A DNA stretch of 64,000 nt from Adenanthera pavonina (Eukaryota; Streptophyta; Magnoliopsida; Fabales; Fabaceae). Below the pieces are notes generated by a model. That model saw nothing but the letters and a program-made list of their open reading frames with translations, ran no database searches and had not been told where the DNA came from. Below are positions 24,040-34,861 of this stretch, one piece after another (position 1 is the stretch's first letter; every line of letters begins with the position of its first letter). The DNA lies in assembly GCA_026686845.1 (NCBI GenBank), contig JAIVEN010000007.1, forward strand, positions 33,787,001-33,851,000, in the 5' to 3' direction. Position numbers and translations under genes: made by a program.

Positions 24040-26115
24040 TGTGTTTCATCTTTTTTTTCTTTTTTCTTTTGTTTACATCTATGTTTATGGGTTAAGAGCA
24101 AAACCTGGGCCTAAACCACCAATAATCTCCATATTTCTCTTATCTATTATTTATCTATTATTATTATGTTATTAGCTGGAAAATATTTTGTGGTTATTTA
24201 AATTTAGCATGTGGGGTCTACATGCTTGGTGCTATGGGCTACTTTCGATGCTTTGGAGATGTTGCTCATTTTTGTTAGTTGGTTGTTATATGAGTGGGTC
24301 CCTCTGGTTTGTGGTGTTCAATTTTTTTTGCTGACCAGATCATGTTTTGTTGTAATTTACATTATGATGAAAATGTCTGATTTTTAACTTCATTATTAAG
24401 TAGTCATTCAATTTAAATCTTGAGGAAAGGAACTTCATTATTAATTGCGGGAAGGTTTCAAAAATGGGGTAATGGTAGTTTAGAAAATTATAATTAAAAC
24501 ATAATTATAAATCCATATAATATGAAAGGTTTTTCAAAAATAGATTAATCTATTTTTTTAAGTGTTGTAATTTGGAAGGTTTGAAAAATGGGGTCAATTT
24601 TTAGTTTGTGTGTTTTTAAGTAAACATTGTCCATCATTTCAACAGTTATTTTTTTCGTGGTTACCAATTTTGAAATCCAACTGATTAATATTTTTTGCTT
24701 TTTCTTCCCAGTATTTTTTCCCATGAATGTAAATTTATCTAATTAATATATATAGCAAGATATATCTAGGACATAAATGTAAATTGAGAACACGATTTTT
24801 TTTTAAATTATGCCATGTAAAAAGAAAATCAATAAGTAAGAATTATTGGTTTTACTTTATTGGGAAATTATAGAAGTAAAAATTTACAAAAATATCACAT
24901 GAACTTGTGAAATTATAATAAGATACTACATTACTAAATTGTAAATATTTTTTAGAGTTAAATTGCCTCTTTTGCCCCTAAAGTTGGGGATGAAAGTATA
25001 CTAGAGTTAGTTTCAAATATATAAAATCCAAATTTAAATCAGTGAAAGTCAATTATAAGTCAACCTGAAGTAGATAAAATATAGTTAGATAACCCATTTA
25101 TAAATTATTTTTATGGATTTGCCACTAATTTTCAAATACTTGCAACTGACACTTGGATATTTGCTAATAATACATTTAATACCTTAGTAAGTTTAGTCTT
25201 AGCAAAATAGGAATTTTAATTTCAAAAAAACTTTGATTCAATTTTAACAGGTCATACAACATTGAGAAGCTATTCCAACTTAACCAAATTCCTCTTCACA
25301 TGATAATCATCCATTGAAAAAACTATAGAATCATAGAGAGTCATCCAACTTTGTCAGGAACAATAACTTTAAATCATTGTCTTTAATTTTTGTTTTATCT
25401 TCCCACGACAATAAGATTATGACAAGCTTAAGATCAAACTAGAACAATGTATTTGTATTCTTACTGTCAACAAGAAAATTTTTATCATGTGAAGATATGA
25501 TTTTTTTTTTTGCAATCATAGTCGTTATAATACTACATAAAAATTAAATTGAATTATACTTTAAGCTTTGCAAACCTTTTAATAATTGTTACTTCTGTCT
25601 TCTTTTAAATTGTACTTCATCGTATGAATGATATATTTCTTCAAAATTGTAAAGTGCCAGCTGAAATAAATATTGATCCCTTCTCCGTCAATATTTGCAT
25701 GCTTGAGCATATTTTTTTTCTTTTTAGAGCTCCAACATAATTTCAATATTAAAGAAACTGGTATAAAATTTTTAATATAATTATTTTTTGTTATCTCATT
25801 TTTTAACTCATTTTTCCTCATGGATTGTAGCAGTCAATGTACAATAAAATTTTATTTATTTTATTTGTAAAATTATTCTAATGATCAATAAAATAAAATT
25901 ATTTTTTAAAACATGAATTTGATAAGATTTTACATATTTTAATAGAACAAATCTACAAAAAAAAAATCTTGAGCGTAGCATGAGAGTTCTACCAACATGT
26001 ACAGCTTTTGACAATGGATTTTGTTTTCTGGGATTATTGGATTGATTATTGTCTTTAGAAGTTTTCGGATATGAGAATTATGTTTTCTAAATTGCTAAAG
26101 GAAAATTTCCTTTAC
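24040..26115. other. AT-rich intergenic region, no gene
   Basis: I see no gene, RNA gene or well-bounded repeat. An 80-codon antisense frame (25579-25821) is AT-driven and has no motif. Confidence 0.5.
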
Positions 26116-26124
26116 AATTTTTAT

Positions 26125-26705
26125 CAGTGTTGCTAGAACCAGATTGGATCAATTGGTTCAACCAGAAACTGATGATAAGTCCAGTCCGATTATAGAGTAC
26201 AATTGGTAGATTTTAGAACCAGTGTGAACTGGTAGAATCGGTTTTTAATTGGCCCCAATTTTTTTTAAATATTTTTTTTAGTTTTTAACACAAAATAACA
26301 TTATTTTTAGTATAAAATATATTTTTTATATTATAATATTATAGAAGTACTATTATGATATATAATTATTAAAAATTATAAATAAATAATATAATAATAA
26401 ATTATTAGTTAACTATTTTGAACTCAAAATATGATTATAAATGAATATTAACTTGTTTAAATTTAAATATTGAGTTATGAAACTTGTTAATAATTTGTTT
26501 ATGGTAGATAACATATTAATAATTCAATATTATTTAGTTTGAGACTTTAATGAATTCATAAAATTTGTTTAAATGTATATTTTTTGTTTAAAATATATTA
26601 TTTTAATTACTACTAGTCCAACCCTAATTAGATAATAGTTAAACTATTAAATCTTAAACTAGTGTCCTACCTAATTCAATATTTGATTCGGTTTTAACAT
26701 CATTA
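26125..26705. mobile_element. hAT-like non-autonomous element with perfect 8-bp TSD
   Basis: The 581-bp element starts CAGTGTTGCTAGAACC. The right end, as reverse complement, reads TAATGATGTTAAAACC. It is flanked by identical 8-bp repeats ATTTTTAT (26117-26124 and 26706-26713). The AT-rich interior matches the reverse complement of the copy at 37494-38134, so the two are the same family in opposite orientation. No coding capacity. Confidence 0.85.
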
Positions 26706-27244
26706 ATTTTTATAGACAAAATCTGAACAACCATGTTCTTCATGAACAACTTAATAATGATCCAAGGGGGACACTCTATTTTAGAGGATTTGTTGTTAAA
26801 ACTAATATTTTTAATGTATAATAAACTTGATTATCAACCTAACAAAATTACATTTTAACTAAATAAATATTATTCCAACCCAATTTGAATTTTTTATACT
26901 TATTTTATTGGGTGATTTGCTTATTATTATTTAAAATATTGATAGAAAAAACAATTGCTACTGTCTAGTTTAATTTTAAAACAACTAAAAGGATTACTAT
27001 TTTCTCGAAGGTCCCAATTACTCTCAATCCATCTCATTCGTGTAGTGATCCTCTGGATGTCTTCTCTGTGCTCTCTCCCGCCCGCGACTTGGCCAACTTT
27101 AGTATTATACCTTGTCGCGTTTCTGTTCTTCCCTTTTGTATCCAGTCCAATACACACATCCGCTCTGCATCGTTCTAATTTTGCGGTGATATCCAACTTT
27201 TACAGGTGTGAAGAGCAACAAATAAAGCTAATTAATTCTGTAGC

Positions 27245-29180
27245 ATGTCAACTGGGCCTGGTCTTGGGTCTTGTAGATCGTAAGTCATCTGTTACATTTG
27301 ATGTTTAGTACTTTTTGAATGGAAGGGATGTGTATTAACAAAAAATGGTTACAAGGTGGCCTTGACAAAAAACAACGGCCTCAAAAGGTACTTACATCAT
27401 GGTAATCAGAAAATTAATTAATATTCCCATTACAAAGGATTTGGGAAAGGTTCTGAACTTGAATCATGTGTTCAGCAGAGGTTAAAGTTTCATTGACAAG
27501 AACAGAGAGTATAACTGAGTTGCCAAGGAATAGCCTTTTGTTTCTCAAGTACCATAGCTTCCAACATAAAGTTATGAAGGTTATTATTCTCCATCGAATG
27601 CCCACCTTATGGATGTTTATATTATGGAGAATCCAATTATTAAAAGGGCGAGTGAAAAATTCTCTCATAAATGAGTGGGGAACAATAAGATTCCAACTTG
27701 ATCTCGCCAGAGGGCACCTCCAGAAGACGTGGTCCATGTCTTCATCTCCAAGTCTGCATAGTTCACAACTCGGGTCCTGTGTCATATGCCTTCGGAAGCG
27801 AACAGAGTTTGTGAGGAGCTTTTTCCTGCAAGCTAGCCATAGGAATGTTCTAATTCACAGAGCCCCCGGCCATTTCCTAATGTAAGTCCACTTTGAGCTG
27901 TGATCCTCCCATTTTTCTGTCACGATGGACTTGTACGCCGAAGATATAGTGCACTCTCCATTTGCAGTGTGGATCCATCTGATGTTTAGTACTTTGTTAG
28001 TGTAGTTATATCATTTTCCTTGCTTATTCCGGATGACCATTTAAGAGTTGATGGAACTGATTTTTCTTTGAAGTATCAGTCCAATGAAAATTGTTTTCTT
28101 AGCCATGCTGTTAGCAGTACCCTATAATGAAGACTTTTGTTTTGGCAGAGACAATTTCAGTCATCACAAATGATGGAAGAAATATTGTGGTGAGTGCTGG
28201 TATATTGCATGAGTGTATCTCGACAGTTTGTAAATTTTTATCTTTCTTTCTAGCTATGTGATTTTCTATTCAGGGAATCCTGAAGGGTTTTGATCAGGCA
28301 ACAAATATTATTCTTGATGAATCACATGAACAAGTTTTTTCTACTAAGGTATGGATGAGATTCTGTGGGATATTTCACGTGATTATAGACGAGTCATGAC
28401 TTCATTGACCTACCTATATTATTTATATTGTGCATAATAAGATTGGAAAAGTGAGTCAAATAGAGAACAGATAAGCCTGGTGTTTCCCTTGTGGATTAGA
28501 TTTTTGAAAATCTATGATTTTCGGGCATCATTCAAGTATTACAATCTCATTAGTTCTATATTTTGAAAGATTAGCTTTGAATTGGGCTATTCTTGTGCCA
28601 GAGAAATTATTGTTGATCTGTTGAAGCCTATATAAAGATGCTGTTAAAAGGACTTAATTTACCTAAATATAGTTGTTGTTGGTGGGCTATAGCTGCATAT
28701 GTTTTCTTTTGCCTTTTAGCTTTGTTTCTGTGTACATCACATCATTATGTGACTGTGACTTTCTACCTGTTCTCTCCCCTTCTTTATAACCATGCCTTCG
28801 AATTTTTTCTTTACTTTAAAATTTCGTAATAGCTACAGTTTCTTTCCTGTAAGTTCAATTTTTAAGCCTTGCTCCATTTTTCTTTCAATCTCCCTAATGA
28901 TTCTCATTCTCGTTTTAATTGACAGGCAGGTGTCAGCAACTTGTTCTTGGTTTGTACATTATCAGGGGTGACAACATGTATGTTCTTTCCTCCAATAGTT
29001 TTCTATATTTTCTATTAGACTTCTTTTTGCCACTCCTGATGTCTTGTTATGTATGCCTAATCTGTATGTTCTCCCTTTGGGCTTTGCAGAAGTTTTGTAG
29101 GTGAACTGGATGAAGATCTGGATTCGAAGCTGGATCTGTCAACGCTTAGAGCTCATCCTTTAAAGCCTGTTATTCACTGA
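27245..29180 (+). pseudogene. LSM8: LSM8-like (Sm-like) gene with disrupted frame
   Basis: LSM8 is the subunit that defines the nuclear LSM2-8 ring, which binds the U6 snRNA 3' end for splicing. Five exons are recognisable: 27245-27279, 28149-28189, 28274-28348, 28926-28977 and 29090-29180, all with GT-AG borders. Together they cover a complete protein of about 98 residues: MSTGPGL start; Sm1 motif ISVITNDGRNIV then GILKGFDQATNIILDES; Sm2 motif VLGLYIIRGDN; tail VGELDEDLDSKLDLSTLRAH and PLKPVIH stop. Two single-base losses break the frame. In exon 1 the ATG frame does not meet the VDQ frame at the exon 2 junction. Exon 4 is 52 bases where its flanking phases need 53, just before QQLVLGLY. Intron 1 contains a LINE fragment. 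Either this is a recently dead copy or the sequence has indel errors; the otherwise perfect Sm motifs leave both open. Confidence 0.75.
27315..27979 (-). mobile_element. 5'-truncated LINE fragment with 16-bp TSD
   Basis: The 665-bp insertion in LSM8 intron 1 is bounded by identical 16-bp repeats TGATGTTTAGTACTTT (27299-27314 and 27980-27995). On the minus strand it encodes the zinc-binding C-terminal end of a plant L1-type reverse transcriptase. The frame at 27785-27414 has CELCRLGDEDMDHVFWRCPL (C..C...H....C pattern), preceded in frame by FLWLACRKKLLTNSVRFRRH. A variable-length target duplication and truncation at the 5' side are typical of LINE insertion. Confidence 0.85.
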
Positions 29181-29800
29181 ATTACAATCCCTGAGCTTTG
29201 GAGATGCATGTCAGTTTAGTGGGTAGGATTGGCGGCCGAGTTTTGTTTGTTAATGCTACATTATAATACTATAGAAAGTTGAATTTTGATGAGCTATGTT
29301 CGAAATTAAATTCTTCGATTGCACTTTTTAGATCAATTTGGTGCATTTAAAATTGTACTCGTTCCTTAGTAAGCTATATAACTATATAACTGTGTAAGAA
29401 TATGCTTGACAAAATGATGAACTAAATGTTCTAATTCTGTTTCGTTTCCCCTTTGATATTTTAACTAGTTGTTCTTCTTGCTGGATTGCGAAATGACTGA
29501 ATTCAGCAGATTCTGTGGCCACCTGAAACTGTTTTAATTTTTCTGTTTGGTATTATAGTTTGCTTCCTTAGGTGAATGCTAATCACATGGCTGCACTGAT
29601 ATTAAAGTTACTTCACAGTCTGAACCCTTGATTAGGTTGTATTCCTCTGATGTTCAGTATAACCAAGCCACCAAGGCCGGGGCTATTATTCTTAATATGA
29701 AATTCCGGCAAGAAAATATTCCTGAAGGAAACTTGATTCAGATAAAATTCAAAAGCACCCTTTCAACATAATCCCAAGAAACAAGTACAGATAAGTGGTT

Positions 29801-30136
29801 TCAAAATTCATCACCCGCTGATGGAGGCCCCTTCTTGGGCAAGCGAGGAGCACCGGTGGAGAAATCCACTGTAGAACTTCCTTCTCTTTGTCCTTCTTTA
29901 GTATTATCTGCAGTATCACGTTGTTGCAGCTGAGACTGATGATCAGAGTCAGAAAAATCTGAGCCTTGTCCCTCTGAAACATTACGAGCACTTGAGAACA
30001 CATCAATGGTTTCGGAGTCTGCAATCTTTCCTCCTTCCAGTGGGGTGTAATGCTTGTAGGCTACCCTTACTGCTTCGTCTTCCGAAAGCCTGGCTTGTGA
30101 AGTTCCATACTTTATGTCATCCTTACTCTTTGCCAT
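29801..30136 (-). CDS. Seed maturation (LEA-like) protein
   Basis: Small hydrophilic protein of 111 residues, single exon, matching the plant seed maturation protein family (soybean PM41-like) from its conserved N-terminus MAKSKDDIKYGTSQARLSED followed by EAVRVAYKHYTPLEGGKIAD. The remainder is rich in S, D, Q, G and E, ending LPKKGPPSAGDEF. It has no signal peptide or membrane segment, so a cytosolic or nuclear location is inferred. Members accumulate late in embryo development, with a presumed role in desiccation; the mechanism is unknown. The start is the first ATG after a TATA box and ABRE/RY motifs. It converges with LSM8, the two stops being about 620 bp apart. The overlapping frame 29749-30024 on the same strand is a shadow. 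Confidence 0.85.
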   Translation of the reverse strand: MAKSKDDIKYGTSQARLSEDEAVRVAYKHYTPLEGGKIADSETIDVFSSARNVSEGQGSDFSDSDHQSQLQQRDTADNTKEGQREGSSTVDFSTGAPRLPKKGPPSAGDEF

Positions 30137-30226
30137 GATTCTCCTCGTTACCTGGCTGCAAATTCCTGGATTGTTGTTGTCACCCTTTGTGTGTGTATGT
30201 GAAGATTGTTGTGAATAATGGAGGTG

Positions 30227-30233
30227 TATATAT
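30227..30233 (-). promoter_or_regulatory. TATA box of the seed maturation gene
   Basis: TATATAT lies about 90 bp upstream of the ATG at 30136 on the minus strand (context CAATATATACACC). Confidence 0.55.
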
Positions 30234-30250
30234 TGTAAAGTTTAGTGGCA

Positions 30251-30364
30251 TACGTGGCTGGTTGTTTGTGCTATTTTGTGACGTGTGTGAGAGAGCAATG
30301 TAGAGGATGTTCTAATTGTTGACAAGTGCGAGATTCTGGTTTTGTTTATTCCAAATGATGCATG
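30251..30364 (-). promoter_or_regulatory. ABRE and RY motif cluster, seed-type promoter
   Basis: Within 230 bp upstream of the seed maturation gene are TACGTGGC (30251-30258, a full ABRE core), GACGTGTG (30280-30287, ABRE-like) and TGCATG (30359-30364, the RY element CATGCA on the coding strand). ABRE sites bind ABI5-type bZIP factors and RY sites bind ABI3/FUS3-type B3 factors. The combination is characteristic of embryo maturation genes and supports the gene call. Confidence 0.6.
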
Positions 30365-30369
30365 AACAA

Positions 30370-31335
30370 ATTTTCTTTCCCAGTGCCTTTCTCAGTTTCC
30401 GGGTATTTTTAACCCTGCATTTTTTTTTTTGGAGAGAATTAATCATTTAGAAAGACTTTTAACTAATAAATAGTGATAAAATTTGAAAGACTGAATAATA
30501 AAATTGAAAAAATAAATATTAAAAAATTCTATTTTATAATAAAATTATTAGTTTGGTCTTAAAATGTGATTTCTTTTTTGTGGGCACTAGGTAATGTGAT
30601 ATTAGTGTATAACAATTAAGTTCTTCATAAAACATAAAGACATTCAGGCGAAAGAATTGAACGGAATAATTATTATTTTTTAAAAAATAAATAAAGCAAG
30701 TAACTTCTTATTTTGTTTTCTTCCTTTTGGTAAATTGTTTTAAGGAAATAAGCAATTATTATGAACACTTTCTTTGAATTCTAGAATTCAAATTCGTTAA
30801 TTATTTTAAATAAGATTTCAATAAAATAAATAATTCATCTCAAAAATCATATTTACTCATTTAATTAATTTTATATTTTCAAAAGCTGATTTTTTTCACT
30901 ATTAATTTCAAAATCTAATTAAAAATATTTAACGGATGGTCAAAAAATAATTAAAAATGTTTAATAATAAAAATGTTGTTACGTTTTTGCACATTTTCCT
31001 TCTAACCATCTATTCTTGAAAACTCATTAATAAAAACTAATTACTTTTGAAAAAAGATAATTCATTTAATCATTATTTTTAAAAACTAATTGATGTTAGA
31101 AAACATTCTAATTAAAATTTTGAACTTGATAAAAATAATATTAAATAATTAAAAAATAGAAAAATTAAAGTTAACCCAATACTTCTAAAACTTATATTAT
31201 ATTTGATAAAATTTTAAATTTAAAATATTCTTACAGTATCAGGAAAGCTACTTGTGCTTTTGGGATTAATACACTTTTGTGTTTCCTTTCTGAGTATGAA
31301 TTGAATTGGTTAAGAGTACTTATTTTACTGTCTTG
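30370..31335. other. AT-rich intergenic region, no gene
   Basis: I see only AT-rich, low-complexity sequence. The motif TAATTAAAAATRTTTAA and similar words recur but form no bounded repeat. Confidence 0.5.
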
Positions 31336-31339
31336 TAAG

Positions 31340-31512
31340 TTCTTCCCTTTTGTATTCCGTCCAGTACTCTAATCCCCTCGGCATCGTCCCAAATTTGTGG
31401 GTGATATCAAACTTTTACAGGTGTGAAGACAAGTGTGGTAACAAACAAAGCTAATAATGAATTCTGCAGCATGCGACTGGGCCTGGTCTTGAGTCTCTTA
31501 TAGGTCGTAAGC
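31340..31512 (+). pseudogene. Duplicated LSM8 leader and first exon
   Basis: This segment matches 27131-27290, from CCCTTTTGTATTCCGTCCAG through the exon 1 start and GGGCCTGGTCTTGAGTCT up to the donor GTCGTAAG. It therefore copies the LSM8 5' UTR and first coding exon. Here one base after the ATG is missing (ATGCGACTGGG where the other copy has ATGTCAACTGGG), a different lesion from that in the 27-kb copy. No Sm exons follow, so it is a fragment. Confidence 0.75.
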
Positions 31513-31539
31513 AATCTGTAATATGTTCTATCTTTTAGC

Positions 31540-33545
31540 ATATTAACTGTCGACTTGAGATCAGAAACCACAGGAAACAACAGTCCCATAAATTTGAGAT
31601 CATCGTCGATTTCAGTAGAATACAGAAAATGGGATGTTCAAAATGGTTTCAGCATCAATTCCCTCCCATGCAACCATGTGATACCATCTGTCAACTTTTG
31701 CCTATTCAATTTTGCAACTTCTTAAAGTTCACTAAATTGATTACTAATGCAAAAATTTCACACTATTAAAATTTCATTCTACATATATGGCTTCCCTAGC
31801 TTGAGAAAATAACTTTACAAAGGTGAATGTTTGTGGGGCGCAAGCAGATATGCAGACACCTCTATAGGATGGTACAATTGGAAATCAATGGCTTCCCTGG
31901 TTCAAGATTATTGAGATTCTTAATCACAAAAAATTTTGGTGAAAAACTGGAGCTGGAAATGAGAATGCCAGGTTCTATATATCACTGTGGTTGTTGCACA
32001 CTATGGCATGCAAATGGAGGGAAAGATAATTAGTGAGTTAAATATCAGAATACGTAAGATCGACCTCACCTTATGCAGAACCAGTTTGTGTCTCATTTGC
32101 AGCACCTTGGGCTTCTAGAAGCTTCATTTGACGCTCTGCATGTTCCCTTTCACAGGACTGATTCCCATAATAACATCCAGCATAGTACCTATTGTTCCAA
32201 GCGGTGTCAGAGATTTGCGCTTAATCCCCACTGGAATTGCCAGCAAGGCTTCTGCTACTGATCAGAACACCCAAGTGCCTAACGCACTGCAGTGCAGACA
32301 TTCAGATTTCAGTAACATTTTGGTAGAGAAGCACAAACTCAAAAAACTTGAGGAAACGAATGTAAATGTCCAAATAGCCCTACAGAATGAAGAATTTTGA
32401 ACAAATGTGTCAAGCTGAACTAATTAAAACATCATTTTCTGATTTTAAAAAAATGGTCAATATGGCCATAGGAGCAGAAATTGTAGTTACAAGTTCTCTA
32501 TTTCCTTTTCCAATTATAACCTTTGCAAGAGGTGTTTATAGATGAAAATATGAACTGAGTGATAACAACTATTCAGAAGAGACACCAACGTCATTCTAAT
32601 TCATCAGTTACCACATTCCGTAAATATTTATGAAAAATCCAAATAATCTTAAAAACAAAAATCTTGTAAAGAAGATGGGGGTCAAGTATCTTTCTTAAAT
32701 GCTTACATGAGCACCTAAATATATCATTGGGTTACTTAGGACATACCATTCCACAATGGAGGATTACTCAAGACTATACGCATTGTGGTTTATGCATAAA
32801 TCTTCTAGATGACCAGCATTTATAAACAGAATTTTCAGCTTATTATGTAGGGAATTCATGACATGAAGAACCTCGTCTGAGTGAAATGAAATTAGCGGAT
32901 AACAGAAGTTCAGGAAAGAGACGTTGCTAATTTTATGCAGCTACACTTAGAATTTCATATGAGGATCTACATTATGCAGTATCAAGCAACTGATGTTTAT
33001 AAATGCACCTGGTCTATAAAAAATTCCAGAATAAAAAACGATAATGACATCAGAACAAGTAACAGATGACATTTTCAATCATCAAAGGAAAAGAAAGAAA
33101 AACTAGTTACTCATTAACAATAACAGATTTGGGATTTCAAGGGAACAACGGATCATCTGACAACATATACCATTAATTAATCTAGATACTCATAAGAACA
33201 TGTGGCTAGACCTTGAATACAAACTACCCATTATAAGACCCAAAATGAGAAACTGATCTCCATATCTGAGCCCCTTTTATCCCTGTCCCCGCTTCTTAAG
33301 CTAGTTCTTAATCCTCATAAGGAACTGATCATTTTCAACTAGCTAAATCTACTTCTATGAACCATCTCCTGTAAAAAGATAACCGATTAAGATGAGTATG
33401 CTATAAATTTCGGAAACATCAAGAAAAGATGTTGAAATAATTAATTTAAGAAAAAACTGGAAAAAAAAAAAAAAGGACAGAGAAGAAAGATACTTGGAAA
33501 CGGAGCAGTCTTCGAGATGCTTGACATTATCTTGGCCTGCCTTGT
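31540..33545 (-). other. Unidentified minus-strand locus, probably a broken gene
   Basis: I do not recognise this gene. Exon-like minus-strand pieces are: a possible start near 33530 (MSSISKTAPFP then A|GTATCT donor); a piece from 32257 to 32071 after the acceptor GATCAG, encoding AEALLAIPVGIKRKSLTPLG then TIGTMLDVIMGI; and, after a one-base shift, CEREHAERQMKLLEAQGAAN before a stop at 32071-32073. Another piece at 31687-31612 after acceptor TTGACAG encodes WYHMVAWEGIDAETILNIPF. Protein-like composition and splice-like edges argue for decayed exons rather than chance. Part of this locus is repeated near 52.43-52.60 and 57.82-57.91 kb. The opposing frames 31827-32033 and 32073-32400 are probably shadows. 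Confidence 0.35.
32420..33480. other. Intron-like AT-rich stretch of the minus-strand locus
   Basis: No clear exon seen on either strand. Apart from the 32440-32530 segment that recurs at 52430-52520, nothing stands out. Confidence 0.35.
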
Positions 33546-33659
33546 TTATCTCTCTTCCCTTTGTAATGACTCAGGCGGAGAGGTGAGGGGGAGAGTGCAG
33601 GAGAGGTTGGAAGTTGACTTGAGACGGCCGAGACCACATCATGAAGAATGAAAAATCAG

Positions 33660-34440
33660 ATGTTTTTGGGTGTAGTTTATTTAGATTTTTTTTATCTAAA
33701 TAATTATTAAGGGATTCGTGTGTGGGTGTTCAAAAAAAATGTATGTTGTACATATCATGTGCTGATATGCAAAGAAACATTCTAGTAAATATTAATAATA
33801 AAAATATTTTTAATACTAAAATTTGAATTTATATTATTAGTATAATAATAAACTAAAACATGAAAGGATTCAATGAGATTAATAAAAGACAATAAAATTA
33901 TATTTTAACAATTCTTTATTTGATTGTTAAATATTTATATAGAATGTTTTCAATAACTTCATCAAATAATAAATTTATATTAAATCACTGCTTTTGTTAA
34001 TTTGATTTAATATAAATCATAATAAATAACTTTTTAAGCTTGCGCAATAGCAAATTAAGGAAATTTAAAAAATTAAAAACAAGAGTCTCGACCTCTTCTT
34101 TAATAAAAATTAAAAATCTAACTCATTTCATCATCATTTTTAAAAAATAATTGATGTATGAAAAATTCCCATTAAATTCTTAAAATTGATAAAAATAATA
34201 TTAAATAATTAAAAAGGTAAAAAAGAAATTTAAAATATCTTTACGATATTGAGGAAATTGTGTTAAATTTTAAACCACTGAATAATAATAATTTAAACAA
34301 CGTTGAATAAAGTTGGTAATTGAAAGATAATTTTAAAAATTTATTAATATTATTTTTCCAAATTTTGGTCGTTAAAGTGAAATTTCCCTCTAATGCATCA
34401 AAGAAAGAATTCATAGCCAAATTATAATTATTAGTTGATT
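33660..34440. other. AT-rich intergenic region before the PPR gene
   Basis: Low-complexity A/T-rich DNA with no supported gene. Confidence 0.5.
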
Positions 34441-34455
34441 CTATATGGTAGCGTC

Positions 34456-34465
34456 GTGACGTCAC
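34456..34465. promoter_or_regulatory. Palindromic bZIP (TGACGTCA) site upstream of the PPR gene
   Basis: GTGACGTCAC is a perfect 10-bp palindrome containing TGACGTCA, the C-box/CRE-type core bound by plant bZIP (TGA/HY5 group) factors. It lies about 400 bp before the PPR ATG. Confidence 0.45.
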
Positions 34466-34861
34466 AAGCGTTTGTTCTGAAAGCTTATCAGTGGCGCGTG
34501 GAATCAGTCCGGATAACACCCGAGAATTGTGGTCAAGAGTGAGCTCGCGAGCGCTTGCTGAATACTGAATACACACAAAAGAATCCGAGTCTCCTCCGGC
34601 AATTGCGTTGCTGCAATCGAAAAACGCTCATCGGTATCTCCCTCTACTCTCATGCTCACTTGGGATCGATACTCATTAAAATAGAGATGAACCCGATACA
34701 GTATATCTCTCATCTGCTTTACTCTTCCAGTTTTATTTTCATACTCGGGAAGAATCTGTGAATTTTCCAAGTAGAATCAACCTGAAGTTCGATTTTTGTT
34801 CTCTATGTGAAGGTTCACTAGGAAGTAAGAATCTGTATCAGTAGCGCATATTTGAATTATT

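Noticed and set aside
26955..27308. 117-codon plus-strand frame ending in the LSM8 exon 1 frame
   Set aside because: It does run in the frame that meets LSM8 exon 2, but its upstream part is a leader-like sequence with no homology, and LSM8 starts with a short MxTGPGL-type N-terminus.
27466..27885. 139-codon plus-strand frame
   Set aside because: Antisense shadow of the LINE reverse transcriptase fragment on the minus strand.
32128..32400. 90-codon plus-strand frame
   Set aside because: It overlaps the exon-like minus-strand sequence, whose peptides look more protein-like and have splice signals; neither is certain.
34241..34770. Minus-strand frames upstream of the PPR gene (111 and 88 codons)
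   Set aside because: They overlap the PPR promoter and leader, overlap each other and have no domain.
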